Assembly (NCBI GenBank): GCA_026261815.1
Contig: JAMPIT010000697.1
Coordinates: 1-64,000 of the forward strand
Reading direction: 5' to 3'
Origin: Monarcha castaneiventris obscurior
Taxonomy: Eukaryota > Chordata > Aves > Passeriformes > Monarchidae
Length of the DNA stretch: 64,000 bases
Part shown: one piece after another, positions 1-10,330 of the stretch
Layout of the letters: each line of letters begins with the position of its first letter
How positions within the stretch are numbered: the first letter of the stretch is position 1
The notes under the pieces: model-generated
The model's database searches: none
Told to the model about the DNA's origin: nothing
The model's input: the letters and a program-made list of their open reading frames with translations, nothing else
Made by a program: the position numbers and the translations under genes

Positions 1-45
1 CCATTGTGACCCTGTGGGGCCCCGTGAAACCAAGGGAACATGGAA

Positions 46-500
46 CAGCTCTGGCTGCCTTGGCCTCCCGGGGGCCACCTGACAGGTCCTTCTGACCTTG
101 GCATGTCGAGGGCCACTGCTCATCTGCCCCTGCAGCACTGGGGCTCTGCGCTTTCCTTCCTATGGCAAAGAACCGTCCTTCTCCTCCCAGTGCCCATAGC
201 CAAAATTGGGATTCCTCCTCCAAATTTCCTTATGTGCAAAGATTGTTCCCACATGAAATCTGCCAGGACAGAAAGATCTGGCTGGCTTGGCCACCTGGGG
301 GCCACCTCTCATCTGCCTTGGGAACACTGGGACCATGTTCTTTTCTTTCCTATGGGAAAAAAGCACCTTTCATGTCCAGGTGCCCATGGCCAAAATTGGG
401 CCTCTGCCTCCAGAATTCCCTAAATCCAAGGATAGCTCCCAGACAAAAGCTGCCAGGACTGACAGGTCTGGCCGGCCTTGGCTTCCTGAGGACTGGAACT
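46..500 (+). repeat. 190-bp tandem repeat array, unit A first block
   Basis: The array is made of degenerate copies of a monomer of about 180-190 bp. Landmarks recur in the same order: 'ctggccttggcctc', 'cactggggctctgtgctttc', 'tggaaaagaaccgtcc', 'cccatggccaaaattggg', 'ccctatatccaagga', 'acaaaagctgccagg'. The first monomer (from 46) nearly matches the start of the unit D array at 43467, so unit A begins with the same repeat order. Several frames stay open through the monomer, which produces many short ORFs; I see no start, splice or codon evidence that they are genes. The first 45 bases are the end of a 37-bp repeat block. Confidence 0.85.
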
Positions 501-865
501 CGTCTGTCACTCTTCTCACCGCAGACGAGTAGAGAAACGACACAAAGTCCAGGCTCAGGGTTAAATGAAAGCGATTTAATAATTTTTCCAAAGGCTTTTA
601 TATGTTAGTTTGCAAGAGTGTGTTAAATGGCATAAGGTAATTGCTCTTTTGGCCTTCCACCCCTTGAGGGGATTGGTCAAGTTCTAAGGTACCCATTCCT
701 AAATATTTACCTAGTTAAAACCACAAATATACTGCAAAACAACCTGCAGGTACAAGAAATTTACAATACTGTAACATTGTTTAAGATAATCTGCATGAGA
801 AAGACAGAACTCTCACAAAATGCTGCAGAGAGCTGAAGAGACTCTCTGCTGAAGCTCTTTCAGTG
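501..865. mobile_element. AT-rich insertion splitting the 190-bp array (possible LTR-type element)
   Basis: A stretch of about 365 bp, unlike the flanking repeat, sits inside one 190-bp monomer. The left part of the monomer ends near 'ggcttcctgaggac' and the right part resumes at 'actcatctgcctttgaaacc'. In intact copies (for example near 43910) those parts are almost adjacent. The insert is AT-rich, with no ORF of note. Size and behaviour fit a solo LTR or a short retroelement, but I could not fix TG/CA ends or a target duplication. Confidence 0.4.
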
Positions 866-1490
866 TCCATACTCATCTGCCTTTGAAACCCTGTGGCTCT
901 GTGCTTTCCTTCCTAATGAAAAGAATTCTCCTTCACATCCAGGTGCCCATGGTGAAAATTAAGAATCTGCCGCCGGAATTCCCTATATCCAAGAACATCC
1001 CCAAGACAAAAGCTGCCAGGACAGACAGGTCTGGCTGCCCTTGGCCTCTTGGCAGCTGCCACTCTCCTGCTATTGAAAGACGGGGACCTGGTGCTTTCCT
1101 TCCAATGGAAAAGACTTTTCTGCGTAGAAATGGTGGAATTTGGGATTCCACCTCCAAAATTCCCTATATCCAAGGGTTGCTTTCAGACAAAAGCTACCAG
1201 GGCAGAGGGGTCTGTCTGGCCTTGGCCTCTGATGGCCGCCTTTCATCTGCCCCTGAAACACCGGTGTTCTGTGCTTTCCTTCCTATGGAAAAGAACTGTC
1301 CTTCTCTTTCAGGCGTCCCTCTACGAAATTGGGATTTCGCCTTTAAAATTCTGTATATCCAAGGGTCCCTCCTAGACAAAATCTGCCAGTACTGTCTAAT
1401 CTGGCTGGCCTTGGCCTCTGGTGACTGCCCCTCATCTGCCCCTGAAGCCCTGGGGCTCGGTCGTTTCCTTCCTATGGAGCCCATGGGGAC
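866..1490 (+). repeat. 190-bp tandem repeat array, unit A second block
   Basis: About three and a half further monomers of the 190-bp family, with the same internal landmarks. Spacing between successive 'acaaaagctgccagg' landmarks is near 181 bp here, slightly shorter than the 189 bp seen in unit D. The block ends near 1490, where 37-bp repeat sequence begins ('ggacacggtgaggacc'). Confidence 0.85.
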
Positions 1491-1690
1491 ACGGTGAGGA
1501 CCTTGTGGAGCCATGGAGACCATAATGACACCTCGGGGCCCTGTGAAATGAAGGGGCCATTGTGACACTGCAGGGCACCGTGGGTCCATGGAGAGCATTG
1601 TGGCATTGCAAGGCCCCATGGAATTGTGGAGACCATTGTGACACTGTGGGGCCCCATGGAACCAAGGGAACATGGAACAGCTCTGGATGC
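1491..1690 (+). repeat. 37-bp repeat block (degenerate)
   Basis: Degenerate copies of a unit of about 37 bp whose consensus runs 'ccattgtgacactgcagg' then 'gcctcatggaaccaagggg'. This short block lies between two blocks of the 190-bp repeat and is near-identical to 45050-45250 in unit D. The alternation of both families is therefore part of the duplicated unit. Confidence 0.85.
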
Positions 1691-2325
1691 CTTGGCCTCT
1701 GGGGGGCCCCCTGACAGGTCTGGCTGACCTTGGAATGTTGAGGGTCGCTTCTCATCAGCCCCTGAAGCAGTGGAGCTCCTTGCTTTCCTTCCTATGGAAT
1801 AGAACTGTCCTTTTTTCATATGTCCATGGCCAAATCTGGTACTTCCCTTAAAAAAATTCCCTGTGTTCAAGGGTTTCTCCCAGACAAAAGCTGCCAGGAC
1901 AGACAGCTCTGGCTGGCCTTGGCCTCTGGTGGTCACCTCTCATCAGCACCTGAAACACCAGGGATCTGTGCTTTCCCTCCTACAGAAAAGAACCATCCTT
2001 CACATCCAGGCACCCATGGATGAAATAGGATTTGGCCTCCAAAATCCCATATAGCCAAGGATTGCTCCCAGCAGAAACTTCCAGGAGAGACAAGTGTGGC
2101 TGGTTTGGCCTCCCGAGGGCTGCCTCTCATCTACCACCAAAACACTGGGGCTCTGTGCTTTCCTTCCAGTGGAAAAGAACCGTCCTTCTTGTCTACGTGT
2201 CCATGGCCGATACTGATATTCTACTTCCCAATTTCCATCTATCCAAGGATTGCTCCCAGACAAAAGCTGCCATTACAGACAGGTCTGGCTGGCCTTGGCC
2301 TCTGGGGATTTTCTTAGACTATGAC
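1691..2325 (+). repeat. 190-bp tandem repeat array, unit A third block
   Basis: Roughly three and a half monomers of the 190-bp family, closely matching 45250-45885 (unit D) and the reverse complement of 33290-33925 (unit C). The array stops at 'ggggattttcttagactatgaccagaatg', where the OR-associated module starts. Confidence 0.85.
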
Positions 2326-2329
2326 CAGA

Positions 2330-3770
2330 ATGTTTTCATAGGCCAACACATTGAAGAGGGCTCAGAGATCTGCCAAGGTGGGGTTTGGAGGCCTCAAGCC
2401 CATGACCACTATATAGGGACAAAGGAGCTCTGTGCTCAGTGGAGTGGAGACTGAGAACAGTGGAGGAGAGCCCTGGGAGGGATTGAAGGGCAGTTTCAGA
2501 GATGGTGGATCCTTCTGACATAGCAGAGAACAGCTGGAGGAAGAAAGAATTAATGCCAAGGGCAGCTGGGGAGGTCCAGACTGGACATGAGGAGAAAGGA
2601 ATTTCTGTCCTAGGGCAGGGCTGTGGTGCAACACGTCCCCCAGAAGGAGTCTGGAGCAGCCCAAGGCTTTGTGTGCCCAGGCAGAGGCAGGCAGGACGCA
2701 GAGCTGCCAGCAAAGGAAGGGGCCAGCGAGCTGGGGCAGCCGGGGGGATGACGACAGCCTGCAGGGACAGAGGCACAGGGCAGGGACACCGTGGCACAGC
2801 CTGGGCTGGAGAGGGCACAGGGATGGGCAGCAGCTGCAAGGCCCTGCCAGAGCCAACTTGTGCAGCACTTTGGCCACGGCTGCTGGCCCTGGGCCTGAGG
2901 CCAGCAGGAGACAAGTGACCCTTGCAGCCCTGGGGCCTCAGTGCCTCCTTGGCCCTGCTCAGCAGCCTGGCAGGGGCCGCCCCATGGTGCTGCCCTTGGC
3001 ATTGCACATGCCCACATCCCAGTGCCCCGGGAAGAGCCCTGAGCACTGAGGGAGGGACAGGATGTGCCTTGCCAGGGGCTGGGGCTCAGGCCTTGGCCCT
3101 TTGCGTTCCTCAAACGCATCCAGTTTGCTCAGCATCAGAGACACCTTTCCCTTGTGTGTCCCCCCCTGTCATCACTGCCTCCAGTGTTCTGCTCTGACTG
3201 GAGCCTGGGGACACTTTCTCAGTCCTGTCCCTCACTGGGACCCATTAAAACTTCAAGAAACTTTGGAGTTTTTTTGTGACTTTGAATTCTGGAGAGGTTT
3301 CTTCAGCTCCCTCTCAGGGACTGATGTTCAGGGCCTCAGCACCAAAGCCCTGAGAGGGTCATTAAAGTCCTTGTGCTGTGTCTGTGCTGCTGAGCTGGGC
3401 CGGGCTCCTGGCACAGAGGCAGCTCCTGGCAAGCGGCAGCGCTGCAGAGAGACAGCTCTGGCCAGGAGCAGCTCCTGTGCACAGCCCAGCAGGGCTGGGG
3501 CACTGCCTGCAGCCAGCCCGGGCACAGCACAGAGGCACAGAGAGCTTCAGTCAGTCAGAGCTGGGAATGTGCTGAGAAGTGACTGGGGGAGAATCACTGC
3601 CAGCCCTTCACACAGGAAGCCTCTGGCTGCAGGACAAAGCAGCTGCAGTTCCTGGAGGCATCTCCTAAAGCTGGACCATCCCAATGCCTACAGAGTCTGT
3701 AAGTACAACTCTGAGTGTTTTTGGTTTAGAGGCAGAGGAGCTCAGAGCTTCAGCTGAGTATTCTCCAGAA
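2330..3770 (+). repeat. OR-upstream module, copy A
   Basis: A sequence of about 1.4 kb found five times in the window, four of them between the 190-bp array and an OR (or its expected position). The part from about 2587 to 3110 is a core that differs from copies B, C and D at only a handful of positions. The flanks diverge much more. A TATA-like TATATA (2410-2415) lies about 90 bp before an ATG (2502) that opens a 138-codon + strand frame ending at 2918. A 236-codon - strand frame (2336-3046) also stays open in most copies. Neither frame resembles a protein I know; they may be by-products of GC-rich composition. It may instead be a promoter or leader exon for the OR downstream. Confidence 0.6.
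2410..2415 (+). promoter_or_regulatory. possible TATA box in module A
   Basis: TATATA sits in 'gaccactatatagggac'. The same place reads TATAAA (on the - strand) in unit C near 33200, but TACATA in units D (45969-45974) and E (57381-57386). It is about 2.4 kb upstream of the OR coding exon, a plausible distance for an OR 5' leader exon. No transcript evidence is available from sequence. Confidence 0.25.
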
Positions 3771-4760
3771 TATTTCCACACGAATAAGAGGGATAAATTT
3801 TTTTAAAATTACTAATTTTGACAAAGACTGAGACATTGGAACTGTTCCTTTGAGCCATCAGTAGGCCTGCAGGGGTTTCCTCAAGTGCTTTCTGCCCATG
3901 GACAGCACCAGCATCACCTTTGCTGGACCCATCAGGCTCAGTCTGAGCTGTCCTTTCTCCCACCTGCAAACGGAACCTGTCCCCAGCCAGTGCCCTGCAA
4001 ACAGGAGGTTTCTGTAGGGCCAAGGAGAGTGCACAGAGATTTGGGGTCTGTGAGTGCTGGCAGGGAGAGATCAGGCACAGGGAAACACCGCCAGGGGAAA
4101 AATCTCCAGGAAGCAGAGAGATCAGGCAGTGAGAGAAAACAAAACCCAGAATGTTGTGTCGGGGAGAGTTTAGAGATCTCCACAGGATCCCCTCCAGTGC
4201 AGCCCCCTTGGGCTTGTCTCTCTGAGATGTCTTTCCAAGCTGGGAGCTTTTCTCCAGGATGCCACCCTATGCTAGAGCATCTTTGTGTTATCTGAAAGAC
4301 CCACAGGGAAAGGCAGAGATGTTATGACAGTGAAATGCTGTTGGGGTGGTGAAATGAGCCACATGAGTCCTTGGCTACAAATGTGGTGTCAGACTGTGGT
4401 GGAACCATCTGTTCTCAGCAGTACCTGGTGGTTTTTAAGGGAATCACAGGAGGGTGATCACTTTTTACCTGAGAAAGGTTAAAGCCCAGAGAAACTGTGA
4501 AAAGGTCAGAATGACAGACCACCTATCCTACCTCTCCGCTCCTTACTTTGCCTCAGAGAACTCCCTCTACTCTCCATGAGGGCAGCAGAAATGCTGAGGG
4601 TTTCTGACAACCCAGGGGAGATGGGTGGAGGTTTAAAAGAAAACCCATAGAATGCTAAAACACTAAAGGCTGTGTCTGTGTGTTACAGGCGAGGGTTTAT
4701 AAAAAATAACTTTAACTTTGGTAAAACAGATCTCCAACTCTACTTTCTTTTTCTCTATGA
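3771..4760 (+). other. OR upstream intron-like region, A/C type
   Basis: No gene is visible. The stretch is homologous in reverse complement to about 31860-30790 in unit C and different from the corresponding region of units D and E. It ends in a strong pyrimidine tract and AG, 'ctttttctctatgacag' (about 4748-4764), that reads as a splice acceptor just before the OR coding exon. Confidence 0.6.
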
Positions 4761-4786
4761 CAGAACCCAATGCCCAGAGACAGCAA

Positions 4787-5742
4787 ATGTGCAACAGCAG
4801 CTCCATCAGCCACTTCCTCCTGCTGGCATTGGCAGACACGCGGCAGCTGCAGCTCCTGCACTTCTGCCTCTTGCTGGGCATCTCCCTGGCTGCCCTCCTG
4901 GGCAACGGCCTCATCATCAGCGCCGTAGCCTGCGGCCAGCACCTGCACACCCCCATGTTCTTCTTCCTGCTCAACCTGGCCCTCACCGACCTGGGCTGCA
5001 TCTGCACCACTGTCCCCAAAGCCATGCACAATTCCCTCTGGGGCACCAGGCACATCTCCTACTCAGGATGTGCTGCACAGCTCTTTTTCTTGGATTTTTC
5101 ATGTCAGCAGAGTATTTCCTCCTGACCATCATGTGCTACGACCGCTACGTGTCCATCTGCAAACCCCTGCACTACGGGACCCTCCTGGGCAGCAGAGCTT
5201 GTGCCCACATGGCAGCAGCTGCCTGGGCCAGTGGCTTTCTCACTGCTCTGCTGCACACAGCCAATACATTTTCCCTGCCCCTGTGCCAGGGCAATGCCCT
5301 GGGCCAGTTCTTCTGTGAAATCCCACACATCCTCAAGCTCTCCTGCTCCAAATCCTACCTCAGGGAATTTGGGCTTCTTGCTCTTAGTGCCTGTTTAGCC
5401 TTTGGCTGTTTTGTGTTCATTGTTTTCTCCTATGTGCAGATCTTCAGGGTTGTGCTGAGGATCCCCTCTGAGCAGGGACGGCACAAAGCCTTTTCCACGT
5501 GCCTCCCTCACCTGGCCGTGGTCTCCTTGTTCCTCAGCAGTGCAACATTTGCCTACCTGAAGCCCCCCTCCATCTCGTCTCCATCCCTGGATCTGGCCCT
5601 GTCAGTTCTGTACTCGGTGGTGCCTCCAGCCCTGAACCCCCTCATCTACAGCCTGAGGAACCAGGAGCTCAAGGATGCCCTGAGGAATTTGATGACTGGA
5701 TGCTTTTCAGAAGCAACAAATTGCCTGTTTTCTTCTGCATAG
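4787..5742 (+). pseudogene. olfactory receptor family 14-like pseudogene (unit A)
   Basis: The frame encodes a class A odorant GPCR of the bird-expanded OR14 type. From the ATG at 4787 it reads the N-terminal NSS sequon, the TM1 GN motif, LHTPM and the end of TM2. Near 5090-5100 (TM3) one base is missing compared with the intact copies at 49260 and 29821, and the frame leaves register. The remainder continues in the next frame, with CYDRY, KAFSTC and PALNPLIYSLRN. One extra base near 5710 then replaces the usual tail with a longer unrelated one ending at 5742. These lesions make it a pseudogene by inspection; the rest is well preserved, so loss looks recent. A one-base assembly error is the main alternative. 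Confidence 0.88.
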
Positions 5743-8214
5743 TTTTTGGAATGGAACTTGTGACAGGGCCTACCAGCCTTCAGGGGTCTTTGGTAGTGGT
5801 CTGGGTTTTTCCATCATAAAGTTTTTCTCAATTAAATTATTTAATTGCCGCCATCTAATGAATTGTCTGCCTCTTGAATTTGACCTAGAACTCTGTAAAC
5901 AAGGATTTGTGGTTTTGCTACATTTGAAGAGAATAAACTACCTTGCACAGCCTGGTTTATCTGGGATCCCAACTCTGTGACCTGCATGAAGTTAGAGGGG
6001 AGAAAGGGAAAAGACTCCAAGCACAGCAGCACGGGCAGGGAGAAGCAGCGCTTGGTCTTTCCACATCTGCTCTTCCCAACTCCACCCTCTCCTTCCCAAC
6101 CCTTCTGTGGCTCTAAGGCCGGAGTGCTCGGGCAGCTTGGTCACTGTCCTGCTGCGTGTCCGTGCTGTGACCACAGGCAGGGACAGGCCACGGGCACTGC
6201 TGGGACACAGCTGGGCTCCAGCACAGCAGCTCCATCAGCAAAGGGCATCTCCTGAGGGCAGGGCAGGAAGGCTTCGCTCTCCCTCCAGAGTCACTCTCAG
6301 GGACGGGTCGAAGGCACAGACTCTAAAAAGACTCCTTGTGCTCCTTGTGCTCCCAGGGCTCAGTGGGATGAGATCAGGGTCCCAGGGTGGCCTTCAGGGG
6401 ACTCAGGAATGGGTCAGGTTTTGCTTGTTGGTGGCCAGTGCCCATCAGATGGGGAATGGTCAGTGCTGAACCTTCCTGGGGCTCTCCAGCTTGTGCCAGG
6501 GCTGATGGCGGGGGAATGTTTGTCTGGAGGGCCTTGGCAGCTGCCAGGAGAACACAGGGGAGCTGCAGGGACAGTGTGTGCCAGGGCTCAGCAGGGAGTG
6601 GAGCTCACTGGGCACAGGCCTGTCCAGGCTGGGGTCACCCAGAGATAAAGCACTGAATGTCTGCTGTGAGCCAGGAGAGCTCTGCAGCCCAGGGGACACA
6701 GCAGGCACAGGGAAAGGAGTCTGGGCACTGACCAGTCTGACCCTCAGGGAACTTCCCCAGGAGGATGCAGGGCAGCCCCAAGGCCACGGGGCAGCCCTGG
6801 AACAAGGCAGGCAGCCCTGAGCAGCCTCCATGGGCACAGCAGAGCCTGTGTGGGAGGGGGTCAGTGCAGGCAGCAGCAGCAGCTGCCTCTGGCTCCCAGC
6901 TGGAGCAGCAGAGCCCAGCAGAGCCAGCCCAGGGCCCCGGGCAGCACAGCCCCCGTGCTCTGCAGAGCAGCACCCCCAGCTCGGGGGCTCTGGGCAGCAG
7001 GGCAGGGCTGCAGCAAGGGCTGCTCAGGCCAGCACAGACGTGTTCCCCTGGCAAAGGCTCTGTGGGCAGCTGGCGTGGGCCAGGAGCAGAGCAGGAGCCC
7101 GTGTGTGTGCACAGGAGCCCTGGCAAGAGGCTGCCCTGGGCCTGGGCCAGCAGGAGCTGCCTGAGGAGCCCCGGGGCCAACTCTCTGCTGCTGTGCTGGC
7201 CAGCGGGGCTGGCCCTGGGGCTGCAGGAGCTGCCTGAGCTGAGCATCTCCTGAGCATTGCAGACACAGAGTGGCTGTCCCTGCCCTGCAGTGCCTCCAGT
7301 TCCTGCTGCAGGCCCAGACAGGACTGGGCTGCTCTGCGGGGCTGGACATGGGACATGGATTTCAGTGCTGGGAGAGGGAGACAAGGAGCAGATTCAAGCA
7401 AGGCTGTGCCTGGGACAGCTTGGGTGCCACGGGAGCTTGAGCAGGGTGTGGGTAGAAGGCAGGCATTGGCAATGCCACAGGAATTGGCCATTCCTCGGCC
7501 AAACACAGCTTTTTGTTTGGAGCAACAGCGAGGGAGGACACAGGGACATCAGGAAAGCTTTGGGAACTCCCAGGCTCAGAGGGAGATGGGGAAATGGGGC
7601 GCTGGGTAAAGGCTGCAAGGGAACCAGCACAGGCCTAGGCCAGGGGAGGAGAGCTGCAGTGGGGGTGGCCAAAGGCCTTGGCGGGGCTGGGACCACCCCC
7701 TGCCCACAGCAGTGAGATTTGTGTCCCCTGGCTGTGGCTGCTGTCCCTTGTACTCAGGCCCATGAGCAGACACCAGCTCATGCCAGCCCCAGGGCTTGTG
7801 GCCTCCTCTCCCAGCCCACAGAGCTTTGGAGGGCTCCTGCTGCTCTCCTGCCCTCACCATCCCACACCCCACATGCCACTGCTCCGGGACAGCCTCGAGC
7901 ATCCCGTGAGGCCACCGATGCCCATTCCCAGGGGATGGGGTCAGGGCTTGGCTGTGCTGCTTGGCCAAGCCCAGGCAGGGCTTTGACAGCCACATTCCAG
8001 AGTCCATTTCCCACCTGGAGCCGGGGGTGCCTCTGAGTTCCTGCTTCCCCAGCCCCAGGGACGCTCTCCTTGTCTGCTCATTGCCCCCACGGTCTCCTGG
8101 CAGGGATGGCCTCAGTGGGGGCTGCTGACACCCTCAGCAACTTGGAACTTGCTGCTGAATTTTACCTTGTTCAGCCTTCAGCTCTTCAGTTCAGGAATTC
8201 AGTGACAAAGAACC
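5743..8214. other. no recognisable gene (3' flank of OR pseudogene, GC-rich)
   Basis: GC- and CAG/CTG-rich sequence with long frames open on both strands (for example around 6635-7384). They overlap each other, lack splice context and match no family I recognise. I read it as non-coding. Confidence 0.5.
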
Positions 8215-8565
8215 ATTAACATTCAAAACACCCTAACAAGACAAGCCCCCGGGAATCATTTAGGTCTTCAGTTCTTTTGTGGTTAATTAGAGCGAGTCTG
8301 GAAGTGTTTTTAAAGTGAATATATTAAATTAAAAAAACAATGAACGAGTATCTATTTTCCCAGTTATTTTTTTCCTGTTTATACATTAACAATTCAAAAC
8401 ACCCTAAGAAGAAAAGCCCCTGGGAATAATTTATGCCTTCAATTCTTTTGTGGTTCTATAGACAGATTTCAGAAGTCCATTCAAAGTGAATATACTGTGT
8501 TAACAATACAAGGAGAAATTATTTCTCTTCTGTGCCCTGTTTACCTTTTTCCTGTTATACACTGG
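8215..8565. repeat. two-copy tandem duplication, about 170 bp, AT-rich
   Basis: 'attcaaaacaccctaa' recurs at about 8221 and about 8392. Each is followed by 'gggaat', 'catttaggtcttcagttc' or a close variant, and 'ttcttttgtggtt', then an AT-rich tail. The copies differ at many positions, so the duplication is old. No coding potential. Confidence 0.7.
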
Positions 8566-8889
8566 TATCAGCGATCTCCAGCTGATATTGATCCCCAGCA
8601 CCTCCTAATGCAGTCTGAATAGATGTGAACATCAAGCCCCTTTATGGCTGACAATCAATCACACTTTGTCCCTACCCCCTCCCCAGCATTTCCCTCATCC
8701 AACCCCTGGGACTCAGAGCAGCCTTGTGCAAATCTCAGCTTCCTCCAGTCCAGGCTGTGCCTGCAGCTTTCAGCTCCTTGGCACCAACTCCCAGCTGCTC
8801 TCCTTGGAGAAGGAGCTGCCCGAGACGCAGAGGGATGTCCATTTCTTGTCAGCAAACAAACCCAGGGAAGGCACAGCTCCATAAAAAAC

Positions 8890-9165
8890 ACAAGTCCAGC
8901 CCAAGGAGTGCTGGGCAATGGAGTCACAGCCAGGGCTGTCCCCAGGGCTCAGCACTGAGGCCAGGTCAGTTCAATCTCTTTCTTGCTGATCTGGACGAGG
9001 GCATCGAGGGCACCCTCAGTCAGGTCCCAGCTGACCCCAAGCTGGGTGGGAGTGTGGCTGTGCTGGAGGGCAGGAAGCTCTGCAGAGGGATCTGGACAGG
9101 CTGCAGCCATGGGCCCAGGACAGTTGGATGAGGTTCACCAAGGCCAAGGGCCGGGTCCTGCCCTG
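8890..9165 (+). mobile_element. CR1 LINE fragment (reverse-transcriptase end region)
   Basis: The stretch carries sequence typical of the 3' part of avian CR1 ORF2: 'gatctggacgagggcatcgag', 'ctgaccccaagctgggtggg', 'ctctgcagagggatctggac', 'gatgaggttcaccaaggcc'. It is 5'-truncated and full of small changes, the usual state of CR1 copies. Confidence 0.8.
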
Positions 9166-10039
9166 GCCTCACAACCACCCCCAATCCCTGGCCGTGCCCT
9201 GCCCCTGATCCCCACAGCCTGTCCCATTCCCTTCATCCCTCCATTGCCAGGCACTTTCTGGGACAGTGGAGCTCTGCTCTGGGTATGGAGGGAGGTCCAA
9301 GTGCAGCCACTGGAGTGGGAACCACGATTCATCAGGTTTGTGTCCTTTGGGGGTCAGGAACTGCTGAGACTCAGAGGCACAGAAACTTTCTCTTCATGGC
9401 CAACATAAAAAAATGTAAACATGATACAATTTAATAACCATCAAAACTCTTCCCTCAGCAATGTGAGACATCCCAGCAGCATCTGACGTGTCCACCATTC
9501 TCAAGGGATTTCCATAAAGGAACAGTTTTAGACAAAGACATTAGAAAAGGTGATTCTAAAAGATATAAACACAATTAAGATGTTGACTGATGAGTTATTT
9601 TAACTTCTGAAACCCTGGGAAACTCCCTGAAGCTCAAAGGGTGAAGCCAGTCAATTGTGAGGCATTGGAATGACTGGAGAGGAACTAGAGGAGGAAAAAT
9701 GGGAGCAATGGAAAGGACACAGATCCTGCTGGGCTGGTGTAGAGATGTCCTTAGACATGGCCATTAAACAGGAGAGGTGGAAGCATCTGAAGGAAGAGGG
9801 ACATCAAATAATAAACAGAATAGTGGTGACACAAGTGGAGGGGAAGGTCAATATTTCTTCTGCCATCCGTACACTTCCAGAAAATTCCTGTTCTCTCCTG
9901 GTGGGAAAATTTGCCATTTCCTAAAAGCACTCAAATGACCCAGCTAATGAGGATGTGCTCGTGCACCTCGCAAGCTGCAGGTCCCCTACAGCCCCAGAGG
10001 GCTCCTGTCCCATAAACATCTGCTCTGCTCCAGTCTGAA
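9166..10039. other. no recognisable gene
   Basis: Unassigned sequence. An 84-codon frame at 9670-9924 is rich in Glu and Lys but has no family signature that I recognise. No tandem repeats or LTR ends are seen. Confidence 0.4.
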
Positions 10040-10330
10040 ACAGGGACCAGCATCATCCTGGGACCATTGGAGAGCTGAGGTTGGAAGGGACCTCAGCAAG
10101 TCTGCAGCCCAACCTGTCAGAAACAGGCCCAGACCAAGTAGCTCAAGGCTTGATTTGGTTGGGACTGGAAAATCCCAAAGGACAGGCACAGGGCAGCATC
10201 TCAGCACCTGGCTGAGCCCATCGGAACAAAGGCTTCCTCCTGTCCAGGCTGATCTCCCCTCTTTCCCCTTCCAGCCATTGTCATTTGTCTCCCACCAGGC
10301 ACCCTGGTGAAGAGCCTGGCTCTGTGTTCT
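10040..10330 (-). mobile_element. probable CR1 3'-end fragments
   Basis: 'gagctgaggttggaagggacctc' (near 10072) is the reverse complement of a typical CR1 3' terminus. 'gcaccctggtgaagagcctggctctgtgttctcc' nearby reads on the - strand like an upstream CR1 segment. Divergence is high and limits are approximate. Confidence 0.5.

Noticed and set aside
4663..5055. - strand frames across the unit A OR (also + frames at 30485-30912)
   Set aside because: Antisense shadows of the OR reading frame, explained by OR codon use.
6635..7384. 249-codon - strand frame and overlapping + frames
   Set aside because: Frames are open on both strands in CAG/CTG-rich DNA; no domain, splice context or conservation between units.
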